Part shown: positions 48,976-57,776 of the stretch, piece after piece
How positions within the stretch are numbered: position 1 is the stretch's first letter
Layout of the letters: every line of letters begins with the position of its first letter
Assembly (NCBI RefSeq): GCF_024129355.1
Contig: NZ_JAMXXP010000009.1
Coordinates: 1-64,000, forward strand
Source: Acinetobacter lwoffii
GTDB taxonomy: Bacteria; Pseudomonadota; Gammaproteobacteria; Pseudomonadales; Moraxellaceae
Reading direction: 5' to 3'
Length of the DNA: 64,000 bases
Position numbers and translations under genes: made by a program
Notes under the pieces: generated by a model
Seen by the model: the letters and a program-made list of their open reading frames with translations, nothing else
Database searches by the model: none
What the model was told of the DNA's origin: nothing

Positions 48976-49249
48976 GATTATTCTCCTTATTTCTAAAATT
49001 TTTATCTTCATCTTTCTCCTATCAAAATATACCATTCCAACCTGACTGGGAATTCCAATTTTATTTCTTGTTTCATTCCTTGGATTTACTGACCTGGCTC
49101 AAGTTGGCCGAGTGGTTTTTCTGATTTTATGCTAGTATTACGCCCTCTTTTTGCGACGTCAGCCGATCCGGTTTTAGCCAAAAACCAATAGCTGAGTGAT
49201 TGCATGGATTGCTTCTTCTTTCTTCCATTTCGTTAAGGCGTGATTTTGA
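48976..49249 (+). other. Original dusA promoter/leader region
   Basis: About 270 bp upstream of the dusA fragment. It contains TATGCTAGTATTACGCCC, a likely -10 region, and a hairpin-prone leader (CCGATCCGGTTTTAGCCAAAAACC). It presumably was the native promoter of dusA and now transcribes into the island. Confidence 0.4.
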
Positions 49250-49327
49250 ATGACTGATCTAACCACCATTGAAAATAAACTTCAACCACGAATCAGTATT
49301 GCGCCGATGATGGATTGGACATCATGA
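49250..49327 (+). pseudogene. dusA: Truncated 5' end of tRNA-dihydrouridine synthase A gene
   Basis: Only 25 codons remain, ending RISIAPMMDWTS then TGA. The segment RISIAPMMDWT is the conserved N-terminal start of DusA, which should continue for about 300 residues. After ATGATGGATTGGACA the sequence no longer matches dusA and becomes AT-rich foreign DNA. Integrases of dusA-associated islands insert exactly in this 5' region. The remaining dusA is not in the window, so either it lies past a right boundary outside the window or it was lost. Confidence 0.85.
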
Positions 49328-49639
49328 TAAATTTTACCCTTTAAAAACAATTATTTATAGTATTTTTGAATTTTAGTGGCGTAAATTTGGTGTAAAATAT
49401 CCAGTCATTATTATTTATTCTGATAATTTAACAGGCAGTCAAAGCTAAAAAAGTTAATAAAATATGCTTGAGATTAAAACACAGCATCCTCAAAGTCTAC
49501 GAATACTTAAAAAGCAATGCTTATCTCAATTACGTGCCAAGGTGATAATCATAATTTATTGTATAGCATTCACTTGATGCAGCATAATTTGAACAGAAAA
49601 TAAGGCTTCCCACAAACTAGCAGAAAGCCCTTAGCTCAA
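49328..49639. other. Left island end, no gene seen
   Basis: About 310 bp of AT-rich sequence between the dusA fragment and the first island gene. It should contain the left attachment arm. The stretch TTTTAGTGGCGTAAATTTGGTGTAAAA (split here only by description: GTGGCGTAA and TTGGTGTAAAA near 49376-49400) carries two similar GGYGTAAA copies that might be integrase arm sites; this is weak. Confidence 0.35.
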
Positions 49640-50257
49640 TTATTTTGCAGGTTGTCCCCATTGGTTTGATTCTTGCTTTGTTTCTGAAACCAACCAAATA
49701 AATAGAGGAATAAGTCCAATAATTGTCAATGAAATAAGCATCCACCATCCAGAACGATTCACGTCATGCAGTCGGCGTGCAAGAACAGATAAGTTCGGTA
49801 GTAAAAAGACTAAATACATCAAAGCCATAATACCATTCAACCCATCATCACTTAAGTCAAGTATGGCAGCAATTATCCCTAGACCGAATCCGACAATAAT
49901 CTGGAATAGGTAGAAATACCAATACTCTTTACGTCTTGCACGCCCAGAAAAATCGACATACTTCCGCATACATTTCATTGACCAGTCGAGAAGGTTATAA
50001 TTTGCTTCATCTTTTAATTCTACAGCTGTGCCTGTTGATGCAGAAATTTGTTTTTTTGCTAGAGCTTGAGCTGGATACTCAAGATAAATACCAACAGCCT
50101 GACCAGACTCACTGACTTCAAAATCGACTTGCTGTCCGCGGCTTGGGGAAACATTTTCTTTCCACTCAGCACCTGTAAACTTATATCGATTATTATCTTG
50201 ACCAGTAATAATCCCTTCATTTGTTTGAATACTAAAATCTAATAATGTACCTTTCAT
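49640..50257 (-). CDS. Cold-shock-like domain + DUF805 membrane protein
   Basis: A 205-residue protein in two parts. Residues 1-60 look like an OB-fold of cold-shock type (EGIITGQDNNRYKFTGAEW, then RGQQVDFEV). Residues 80-200 form DUF805, a small membrane domain (FSGRARRKEYWYFYLFQIIVGFGLG, LARRLHDVNRSGWWML) with about four helices. Fusions of this kind occur in Acinetobacter; the function is not known, perhaps RNA or stress linked. It is the first island gene next to the dusA junction and separate from the hsd operon. Confidence 0.8.
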   Translation of the reverse strand: MKGTLLDFSIQTNEGIITGQDNNRYKFTGAEWKENVSPSRGQQVDFEVSESGQAVGIYLEYPAQALAKKQISASTGTAVELKDEANYNLLDWSMKCMRKYVDFSGRARRKEYWYFYLFQIIVGFGLGIIAAILDLSDDGLNGIMALMYLVFLLPNLSVLARRLHDVNRSGWWMLISLTIIGLIPLFIWLVSETKQESNQWGQPAK

Positions 50258-50476
50258 TCTGGTGCTACCCCTTAATTTAATATTTTAATTTTCATTAAAA
50301 TTTCGATTTTACAAAAAAGTGTTATATTTCATTTAATCAAATTGCTATTTTAGTATTATTTCCTCACTAAAGACAATGAATTATAAGGATAAAAAATATT
50401 TTATCCTTATAATTCATTTAAAAAATATGTATGGAGTTTTGGATCATTTACAAGTCTAATATTGATTGAATTTGAC

Positions 50477-53400
50477 TTATCCACTCGTCCAAGCATTCGA
50501 CAACTGCTCAGCCTGCTTCATCACTAACTCAATCGCTTCAGCTGCTTTATCAGGTGGATACTTCCAACGCTGCAAAGTACGACGTACTAATATTTTCAGC
50601 TGAGCACGCACACTATCCCGAACCTGCCAATCCACTGTCGTTGACCTCCTAAGCTTCTCGGTAATTTCGCGGGCGATCTGCTTCAGAGTATCGTCTCCAA
50701 GCTCTCTGACAGCACTTTCATTATTCGCCAAGGCATCGTAGAAAGCGATTTCATCAGGATTCAAACCAAGTGCAGCTTCACGCTGCATCTCGGCCTGAAA
50801 CTCTTTCGCCATTTGAATAAGTTCCTCAATGACCTGAGAAGTTTCAATCGCTCGGTTATTGTATTTCCTCAAGGTTTCCTGCAAACGGTCAGAGAAGCGT
50901 TTTTCCTGTACCACATTGTTTCGAGTCTTTGCTTTAATGCCGTCATTCAACAACTTTTCCAGAAGTTCAACTGCCAAATTACGGTATGGCATCTGCCGTA
51001 CATCTTCCAAGAACTCATCTGAAAGCAAGCCAATATTGGGTTTATCCAAACCACACATTGCAAAGACATCTGTTACACCATCAGCAATGACAGCATTATC
51101 CAGAATCTGTTTTAGCGTACTGTCCTTTTCAGCTTGCGACAGTTTACGATCTACAGAGGTATGCTTGCTAATGACCGCTTTAATGGCTGAGTACAAGGCA
51201 ATTTCTTTGTGCAGGTTCTTCGCTTCATCCAAGGTGCTGCATAAAGAGAAGGCTTTATTGATTGCCAGAACTAAATCAAGAAAACGCTTTTTACCATCCT
51301 TCAAGCTCAGCACATAGTTAGCTGCGGGGATAATCAGTCGGTGTGCCTGAGTTTCGTAAGCACTTAAATCCATGCCTACCTGTTCATTGGTTTTGGCAAA
51401 CATTCCTCGTATGGCATCCATCTTTTCAGCAAGAACTGCATAGGCTTCTTCTGCACGTAAAGTCGGCTCACCTTTACCTTTCGCATCGGTATAGGTTTTT
51501 AAGGCTTGCTTCAATTCATTAGCAATGCCGATATAGTCGACAACTAGTCCACCCTGCTTATCTTTAAAGACACGATTCACACGTGCAATGGCCTGCATGA
51601 GGTTGTGCCCCTTCATCGGTTTGTCGATATACATGGTGTGCGTACACGGTGCATCAAAACCTGTAAGCCACATATCGCGTACAATCACCAGTTGTAAAGG
51701 ATCGTTTACGTCCTTAAAGCGTTTCTCAAGGCGTTTTTTAGTTTGCTTATTGTAGATATGCGGCTGTAATAATGGTTTATCTGAAGCTGAACCCGTCATC
51801 ACAATTTTGATTTTGCCTTTTTCAGGATCAGGGTCATGCCAATCTGGACGTAAGGCAATAATCTCATTGTAAAGGTGGACACAGATCTCGCGGCTCATGG
51901 TCACAATCATGCCTTTACCCGCCGTGGCTTCTGTACGGGCTTCAAAGTGTGCGACTAAATCAGCAGCAATCTGTTTCAGCCGTGGTGTGGCACCCACCAG
52001 CTTTTCTAGTCGGCTCCACTCACTTTTAGTCTTTTCTCGGTTACCAACATCTTCTTCATCTTCTACAACCTCATCAACTTGATCAGATAGCTCTTCGATT
52101 TCAGCCTGATTAATATCTAACTTTGCCAAGCGTGATTCGTAGTAGATTGGGACTGTTGCACCATCATCGACGGCATCCTGAATATCATAGATGGAGACAT
52201 AGTCGCCAAAGACGGCTCGGGTGTCTTTATCTTCACTTGAGATTGGAGTTCCAGTAAAGCCAATAAAAGCAGCATTCTTTAAAGCATCACGCATGTGCTT
52301 GGCATAGCCGAACTTGTATGTGCCATCATTGTTTAGTTTTGCTTTCAAACCATATTGGCTACGATGTGCTTCATCTGACATCACAACAATATTATGGCGT
52401 CCATTCAATAATGGATGCTCACTCTCACCATCTAATAATACAAACTTTTGTACTGTAGTAAAAATGATTCCACCAGACTCACGCTCAGCCAAAAGCTGTC
52501 TTAGCTCATCACGGTTATTGGCTTGTACTGGGGTTTGCTTTAATAATTCTTGAGCATTGCTAAAGGTTTCAAAGAGCTGTCCATCCAAGTCATTACGGTC
52601 AGTCACGATTAACAAGGTTGGGTTGTGCATAGCGGGCTGCTGTAAAAGTTTACCTGCATAGCAACACATGGAGATACTTTTACCCGAGCCTTGGGTATGC
52701 CACACAACGCCTGCTTTTTTGTCCCCAGTTGGATGGGCTGCTGTAATGGTCGCTTGAACCGCTTCCCTAACCGCATGGAACTGATGATAGCCTGCAATTT
52801 TCTTAATGGTCTTTTCACCATCAGTTTCAAATAGCACAAAGAATCGGATGTAATCTAGAAACAGCTCTCTATCAAAAAAACCTCGAACAACCGTTTCCAG
52901 CTCCCACTCTAAGGCAGGTTTATCATCTTCATTCTTGATCGTACGCCACGGCAAAAAACGTTCCTGATTCGCTGTGAGTGAACCGACACGTGCTGTTACA
53001 CCATCACTGACTACCAAAGCTTCATTAAAGACAAACAGATCGGAGATTTCTTCTTTGTAAGTTTGCAGCTGGTTAAAGGCATCCCAGATATCTGCATTTT
53101 CATCGGTTGGGCTTTTTAGCTCCAACACGGCAAACGGAATACCATTGATAAAACAGATGATGTCAGGGCGTCGAGGTTGTTTAGTGCCTAGAATCGTAAA
53201 TTGATTGACCGCAACAAAACGGTTTTGCTGCACATGGTTGAAGTCCAGCAAGAAGGCATGGTCATGTACCCAATCGTCCTGTTTCTTATACGTGACAGGC
53301 ACACCTTCCAGTAACATGCGATGAAAAGCACGGTTATTGGTGATCAAGTCCAGACTTTCAGGTTTGCTCAATTTCAGTAAAACTTGTTCAAAACAGCTCA

Positions 53401-53581
53401 CTGGCAAATGTGGATTTAAGCGTTCAAAAGCGGTCTGTAAGTCTGCTTCAATCAAAACTTGTTTATAGTCTTTGCGTAAAGGATTGCTACTGTCAGGCGC
53501 AATATCAACACCATGAACGACTTCCCAGCCATTTTCAGAGAACCATTCTAGGCATAGGTTTTCGAGTTGTGTTTCGTTCAT
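50477..53581 (-). CDS. hsdR: Type I restriction enzyme, R subunit
   Basis: HsdR translocates and cuts unmodified DNA in complex with HsdM2S. The 1034-residue protein has the PD-(D/E)xK nuclease site ([22 protein letters not shown], about residues 133-154), Walker A in [12 protein letters not shown] (about 294-305), the DEAD-type [11 protein letters not shown] (about 403-413), [10 protein letters not shown], motif [11 protein letters not shown], and a C-terminal helical region binding the methylase. Length and motifs are complete. It is last in the operon, 17 bp after the KwaB-like gene. The ORF is intact. Confidence 0.96.
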   Translation of the reverse strand: MNETQLENLCLEWFSENGWEVVHGVDIAPDSSNPLRKDYKQVLIEADLQTAFERLNPHLPVSCFEQVLLKLSKPESLDLITNNRAFHRMLLEGVPVTYKKQDDWVHDHAFLLDFNHVQQNRFVAVNQFTILGTKQPRRPDIICFINGIPFAVLELKSPTDENADIWDAFNQLQTYKEEISDLFVFNEALVVSDGVTARVGSLTANQERFLPWRTIKNEDDKPALEWELETVVRGFFDRELFLDYIRFFVLFETDGEKTIKKIAGYHQFHAVREAVQATITAAHPTGDKKAGVVWHTQGSGKSISMCCYAGKLLQQPAMHNPTLLIVTDRNDLDGQLFETFSNAQELLKQTPVQANNRDELRQLLAERESGGIIFTTVQKFVLLDGESEHPLLNGRHNIVVMSDEAHRSQYGLKAKLNNDGTYKFGYAKHMRDALKNAAFIGFTGTPISSEDKDTRAVFGDYVSIYDIQDAVDDGATVPIYYESRLAKLDINQAEIEELSDQVDEVVEDEEDVGNREKTKSEWSRLEKLVGATPRLKQIAADLVAHFEARTEATAGKGMIVTMSREICVHLYNEIIALRPDWHDPDPEKGKIKIVMTGSASDKPLLQPHIYNKQTKKRLEKRFKDVNDPLQLVIVRDMWLTGFDAPCTHTMYIDKPMKGHNLMQAIARVNRVFKDKQGGLVVDYIGIANELKQALKTYTDAKGKGEPTLRAEEAYAVLAEKMDAIRGMFAKTNEQVGMDLSAYETQAHRLIIPAANYVLSLKDGKKRFLDLVLAINKAFSLCSTLDEAKNLHKEIALYSAIKAVISKHTSVDRKLSQAEKDSTLKQILDNAVIADGVTDVFAMCGLDKPNIGLLSDEFLEDVRQMPYRNLAVELLEKLLNDGIKAKTRNNVVQEKRFSDRLQETLRKYNNRAIETSQVIEELIQMAKEFQAEMQREAALGLNPDEIAFYDALANNESAVRELGDDTLKQIAREITEKLRRSTTVDWQVRDSVRAQLKILVRRTLQRWKYPPDKAAEAIELVMKQAEQLSNAWTSG

Positions 53582-53598
53582 GGATTCAATCTCAATTT

Positions 53599-54504
53599 TT
53601 ATATTTTACTTCTGCTTGATGCTTTGAAATTTTCAGCTTGCCCATCAATTAACTCTAAACGATAGCGACGTCGATCTAATACCTCTAGAAAACCCATTTC
53701 ACATCCACTTTTAACGAATATTTTACCATTTTGAATATCTAAAGAAACGCCAGTATGTCTGCACAATAGCTCTAAACGTCCTTGATTAATATTTTGGGTT
53801 TCAGCCTGAGACTTAATGGATGCAATATATCTAGCAGCACGAGGTCGCTGCTCCGCATATGCCTGTAAACTTGTAAAATCAACATATGTAAGATCAGCTG
53901 CAATTGATGCAATATTCATTGGAACAGCTTGTAATATTGCTTCTTGTAACTTTCCAGCAAACTCAAATGCACTCGGTCTGATCATGTAAATATTAGTATT
54001 ATCAATTAGAAGATCAAAATCTGTATCCAATTTAAATATTTTATCCTCTACTATTTTCAAACTATCATCACAAATCCTAACTAATTTATTTTTCAAAACA
54101 CCCTTAAACTGGATTGCTCTACGTAAAGCAGTCAATTTTTTACCTGACTGATCAGTGAATCTAGCAAAATAGCAAAATATCTCTGTTGTATTATCGAGAG
54201 CATTGGAATTTATTGTTATATTTGTTGCCTCATGCAAGCCTTTCATTGTTTGAGCTAATTCATTGGATAAAGGTAAATATAAATATTCAATCCCAGCATG
54301 TTTTTCAGATGGCTGATAAATATTAAGATTTGGACTATGATTCTGCATTATATCTAAAGTATTAGAGACCATTTCTAGTAATGCAGTTTGTACAGTAATA
54401 TCTATCGGTACTACTTCAAAACATTGTTGATTATTAGGTTCAACTTCTCTGCCTACACCAAATTCAATACACGTTACATTATTTAAATCAAAATCCAGCG
54501 CCAC
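53599..54504 (-). CDS. kwaB: KwaB-like protein (DUF4868), Kiwa anti-phage system
   Basis: A 301-residue soluble protein. The middle and C-terminal parts ([50 protein letters not shown], about residues 165-186) match the DUF4868 pattern 'D..i..~~iyI~~~~aFE' of KwaB. KwaB binds DNA and blocks phage replication when released or activated by the membrane partner KwaA. It starts 2 bp after the KwaA-like gene, in the order kwaA-kwaB seen in Kiwa. It is set inside an hsd operon, between hsdS and hsdR. Composition is more AT-rich than the hsd genes. The call rests on pattern recall, not on a profile search. Confidence 0.7.
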   Translation of the reverse strand: MALDFDLNNVTCIEFGVGREVEPNNQQCFEVVPIDITVQTALLEMVSNTLDIMQNHSPNLNIYQPSEKHAGIEYLYLPLSNELAQTMKGLHEATNITINSNALDNTTEIFCYFARFTDQSGKKLTALRRAIQFKGVLKNKLVRICDDSLKIVEDKIFKLDTDFDLLIDNTNIYMIRPSAFEFAGKLQEAILQAVPMNIASIAADLTYVDFTSLQAYAEQRPRAARYIASIKSQAETQNINQGRLELLCRHTGVSLDIQNGKIFVKSGCEMGFLEVLDRRRYRLELIDGQAENFKASSRSKI

Positions 54505-54506
54505 AA

Positions 54507-55064
54507 TTATATCTCCAGAAAAACTGTATTACTTAACCGATAAGCTATTATCGAGTCCCCTTTTGAAACTATAGCTCTCTTTGTTATCAATACTTGAGGA
54601 ACTTTCCCACTTACAGAATTATTATCGTCTATTGGACAAATTGTAAAAATTCGATAGCCCACGATTGCAAAAATTATATTCATGTAATGTAAGTTCAAAT
54701 GTAAAAATAAAAAAAACACAAAAAACAAAGCTACTACAGTTGTCCAAACATCTCGCATACTCTCTATACCGACAGAGTAGAACGGTAGCAAAGTTGCAAA
54801 CAGGTATACCAGAATATGATCCTTATGGTCATCTGCTGTCCCAACCTCAAGTGTCCGTTTATCATTGTTCTTTTTAGCTAATGAAATTCTAAGCCATAAA
54901 AAAAAATTAGGAACAATAACAAATAAAGCACAAATAGGTATCAGGTATAAATCTGATACTTTTTCATTTCCCCTTAACGCCCATAGAATAAATAATGGTG
55001 AAAAACTACTTAACACCATCATTACACGTATAAATCCTAGGGTTTCAATTCTACTATTTATCAT
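54507..55064 (-). CDS. kwaA: KwaA-like membrane protein, Kiwa anti-phage system
   Basis: A 185-residue protein with four predicted transmembrane helices (about residues 10-29, 38-60, 83-101 and 108-135) and a soluble C-terminal tail of about 45 residues (KVPQVLITKRAIVSKGDSIIAYRLSNTVFLEI). Size, topology and position just before a DUF4868 gene fit KwaA, the membrane sensor reported to respond to phage attachment and to hold KwaB. The sequence alone is too divergent for me to be sure. It starts 16 bp after hsdS, so it shares the hsd transcript. Confidence 0.65.
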   Translation of the reverse strand: MINSRIETLGFIRVMMVLSSFSPLFILWALRGNEKVSDLYLIPICALFVIVPNFFLWLRISLAKKNNDKRTLEVGTADDHKDHILVYLFATLLPFYSVGIESMRDVWTTVVALFFVFFLFLHLNLHYMNIIFAIVGYRIFTICPIDDNNSVSGKVPQVLITKRAIVSKGDSIIAYRLSNTVFLEI

Positions 55065-55080
55065 CTTTAAACCTCACTAA

Positions 55081-56376
55081 TTAGGTTAAAACCTCCAACT
55101 CACCCGATAATAACTTCGGCAATAAAGTATCTCTTAAATTAATTAAACTCTGATTTTCTTCTGCTTTTAATGAAATTTCATCATATAGCGTTTTAGCTGT
55201 TTTAGTATAAACAGTAACTACTTTTTCATCTGAGCAAATAAAATTAATTTCTCTGAAGTTTTTCTTACTTATTTCCAGAAATGTCGTACCTGATGCACGT
55301 CCTTTGATTTCAGCCATATTAGCTTCACACCACTGAATTAAATATTCAGCCGAATATTTCGTATTTGGCAAAATTGCTATATAGCCTTGGTTAATAGCTA
55401 CTTCAATTTTAGCTAGAGCCAAATAACCAACTGGTGCACGGGATGACATCAACACCGTATTTTTTGGTAATAATCCTGAGCTAATTTTTTTCAGTCCAGT
55501 ATCAGTTAGTTTTCTTTCTGTATTTAACAGAATTTTATCTGTTAAATTTGATAAGTCTTTAGGTGTTGTCCAATAATGAATTCCATTATCCCAAAAATCA
55601 GCGTTTTTAGTTGAAGGCGTCCCTCCTCCAACTGCTTGGACTTGTTCTCCAACTGTTGAAACCTCCCACCCCTTCGGCACTTCCCCTAACTCACTTTCTA
55701 CGAACTCTTCAGGAAACAGTGCGGCAGTCGCTTGTAACTCTGCAAAGTCACCTTCAGGCATTTGCTGAATCTCGTCTTCACTTTTACCGCTAATAATACA
55801 CATCGCAGCAAGTTCAGAATCTTTGCCTTCTTGTTTTGCTGCAATTTTGGCACGGACAGGATCGAAGTCGACAAACCAACTTTTAAAGAGGGCTTGGGCA
55901 ATAGATTCTAAAGTTTGGTTGATTTGGTTGTTGAGATGGATTTTGTCATCTAGATCAGAAAGGATTTTTGCTATTTGTTTTTGCTCGTCAATATTTAGAG
56001 GCACCAAAATAGATGCTTTATGCAAATGATTCCGATTAACCCCAGGAACTGCTGCTTTATCACTGAATTGCAAGTAATTAATAGTTTTCAAAAAATAATA
56101 AATGAACTTTGGATGATTCCCTTTAAAGTCCTTTACATAAAGCGTCGTGTTAAGCGGCCAGAAATCATCCTTAATGTAAAAAACTTCTCCAATTGTTCCA
56201 TATCGCCCAGTTATCACACCAGGCCCTTTAACCTTTGCCTCGTCATGACAATCAGATAGTCCAGCAGAAGAAATGAGTGGAACATGTCCTGCTACTCGTT
56301 GTTTTTTAGGTAAATCATATCCACGTTTTAGCTCAATGAGATCACCTAATAGCATATGACTCCAACTAGCATTCAC
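55081..56376 (-). CDS. hsdS: Type I restriction enzyme, specificity subunit
   Basis: HsdS determines the bipartite DNA target of the HsdM2S methylase and of the restriction complex. The 431-residue protein has two target-recognition domains (about 1-125 and 235-375), each followed by a conserved helical spacer (QKQIAKILSDLDDKIHLNNQINQTLESIAQALFKSWFVDFDPVRAK, about 133-180, and the C-terminal SLINLRDTLLPKLLSGEL). The recognition sequence cannot be read from the protein. It overlaps the AlbA_2 gene by 4 bp. Confidence 0.95.
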   Translation of the reverse strand: MNASWSHMLLGDLIELKRGYDLPKKQRVAGHVPLISSAGLSDCHDEAKVKGPGVITGRYGTIGEVFYIKDDFWPLNTTLYVKDFKGNHPKFIYYFLKTINYLQFSDKAAVPGVNRNHLHKASILVPLNIDEQKQIAKILSDLDDKIHLNNQINQTLESIAQALFKSWFVDFDPVRAKIAAKQEGKDSELAAMCIISGKSEDEIQQMPEGDFAELQATAALFPEEFVESELGEVPKGWEVSTVGEQVQAVGGGTPSTKNADFWDNGIHYWTTPKDLSNLTDKILLNTERKLTDTGLKKISSGLLPKNTVLMSSRAPVGYLALAKIEVAINQGYIAILPNTKYSAEYLIQWCEANMAEIKGRASGTTFLEISKKNFREINFICSDEKVVTVYTKTAKTLYDEISLKAEENQSLINLRDTLLPKLLSGELEVLT

Positions 56377-57776
56377 ACCTCACCCCCAAACTCTTTCTTA
56401 ATCGCCCAATAGCCTCGCGTTCCATCTACACGCTCAAGCCAACCCGTATCTTTTAAATGATTCAAATGCTTTTTTACTGCTGACTCATTAATATCGAGCT
56501 GCTCTGCCATATAGCGATAGGAAACTTTCGGGTTGTGCTGAATTAAAACCAAGATCTCTTTTTGCCGATCTGTCAGCATACTCTCTTGGATTGAGCCACC
56601 GATTGAGCCACCGATTGAGCCACCTACTTGCTCAGTCGAAGGACGATAAAACTCCCAATCGACAAAATCACCTTGTGCTTTCAATTGAGGTTCGGCATTA
56701 CCTGCCTGTAAACATAGATCTTTAATACGAGCAATCCCACTGCCCCACTGCTCGATATAACCCAATTCTTTAAACACACGAGCCAAGACACGGTTACGAA
56801 TCTCTGAACGACCTTGTGCCAAATCTTCTTCAGTCAGTCCATTTGGCAATCCACCTGGCGATACGATATTCAAAATGTCATCATAAATGCCAACCTTGAT
56901 ATCACGCCCTGCATTGCTATAGTCACGATGCAACACTGCATTCACCAAGGCTTCACGAATGGCTGGGATTGGAATTTCATAACTTTCTGTACGTTGTAAC
57001 CCTAAAATTTCAGCACGTAGATGCAGATGGTTTTTGATGAATTGCTCTGTTTGCTTTAACTGACTAAATAAGTCTCCACGGTATTCTTTTTTATCCAAAA
57101 ACACCGTCATGGTCGTGCCTTTAAAGCGGCTACATTTAATCTCAACCTGCTCATAAAGCCCCAACAAAATGAGTAACCCATGACTTGGGTAATCCTGTCC
57201 ATTCTGCTGAATGATCAATTTAAGATTACGCATTTTCTGCAAAGACAATTCTTTACCTACCCCAGTAAAGGCTTGTTGTAAAGGTTGTAAATCGATGTCA
57301 TCTAAACTGTATTGTGGATTCGGCTGTTCATCAAAAGTTTGGTTCAGACGTTGCAATTCAAGTTGCTGGATATACTCAGGCGATGCCAAACGATTGCTTG
57401 CACCTAAACGGATATACGTCCCCTGTGCCTTGCCTTGCGGCTTGAGATAATAAGGCAACAATGAACCACGACTGACTTCAATCACCAGCAACTCAATGCC
57501 TTGGATATTCTCGATATAGATATACGGCAGAATATTGGGCGCACACAGTTCATTGATCATCGAAGTGATCTGATCTTGCAACTCAAAAATATCATCTTGA
57601 ATACCTACGAGTTGGCGATCATCACTTACACCAACTACCAGCTTACCACCACTGGTATTGGCAAAAGCAATCAGGGTCTTTGCCACCTGTTGCCCTTTCG
57701 GTAACTGCTCTTTAAATTCAAGAGTTTGACTTTCACCCTTCTGAATTTCTTGCAATAAAGGATGATCAGAACTCAT
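56373..57776 (-). CDS. AlbA_2 (Schlafen-like) ATP-binding protein with winged helix
   Basis: A 467-residue protein placed between hsdM and hsdS. It has an N-terminal AlbA_2/Schlafen DNA-binding domain (GESQTLEFKEQL ... IAFANTSGGKLVVGVSDDRQLVG, about 12-60), a central region with a GHKL-type ATPase core (AIREALVNAVLHRDYSNAG; GGLPNGLTEEDL; YIEQWGSGIARI), and a C-terminal winged helix (LDINESAVKKHLNHLKDTGWLERV). A GGSI-GGSI-GGSI linker precedes it, encoded by three perfect 12-bp repeats. Such genes are often called RecG-like transcriptional regulators and are frequent in type I RM loci. It overlaps both neighbours (11 bp and 4 bp), so translation is coupled. Confidence 0.85.
   Translation of the reverse strand: MSSDHPLLQEIQKGESQTLEFKEQLPKGQQVAKTLIAFANTSGGKLVVGVSDDRQLVGIQDDIFELQDQITSMINELCAPNILPYIYIENIQGIELLVIEVSRGSLLPYYLKPQGKAQGTYIRLGASNRLASPEYIQQLELQRLNQTFDEQPNPQYSLDDIDLQPLQQAFTGVGKELSLQKMRNLKLIIQQNGQDYPSHGLLILLGLYEQVEIKCSRFKGTTMTVFLDKKEYRGDLFSQLKQTEQFIKNHLHLRAEILGLQRTESYEIPIPAIREALVNAVLHRDYSNAGRDIKVGIYDDILNIVSPGGLPNGLTEEDLAQGRSEIRNRVLARVFKELGYIEQWGSGIARIKDLCLQAGNAEPQLKAQGDFVDWEFYRPSTEQVGGSIGGSIGGSIQESMLTDRQKEILVLIQHNPKVSYRYMAEQLDINESAVKKHLNHLKDTGWLERVDGTRGYWAIKKEFGGEV
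56589..56624 (-). repeat. Three perfect 12-bp tandem repeats inside the AlbA_2 gene
   Basis: The unit GATTGAGCCACC (plus strand) occurs three times head to tail and encodes GGSI-GGSI-GGSI in the linker before the winged helix. Copy-number change would keep frame and alter only the linker length. Confidence 0.9.
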
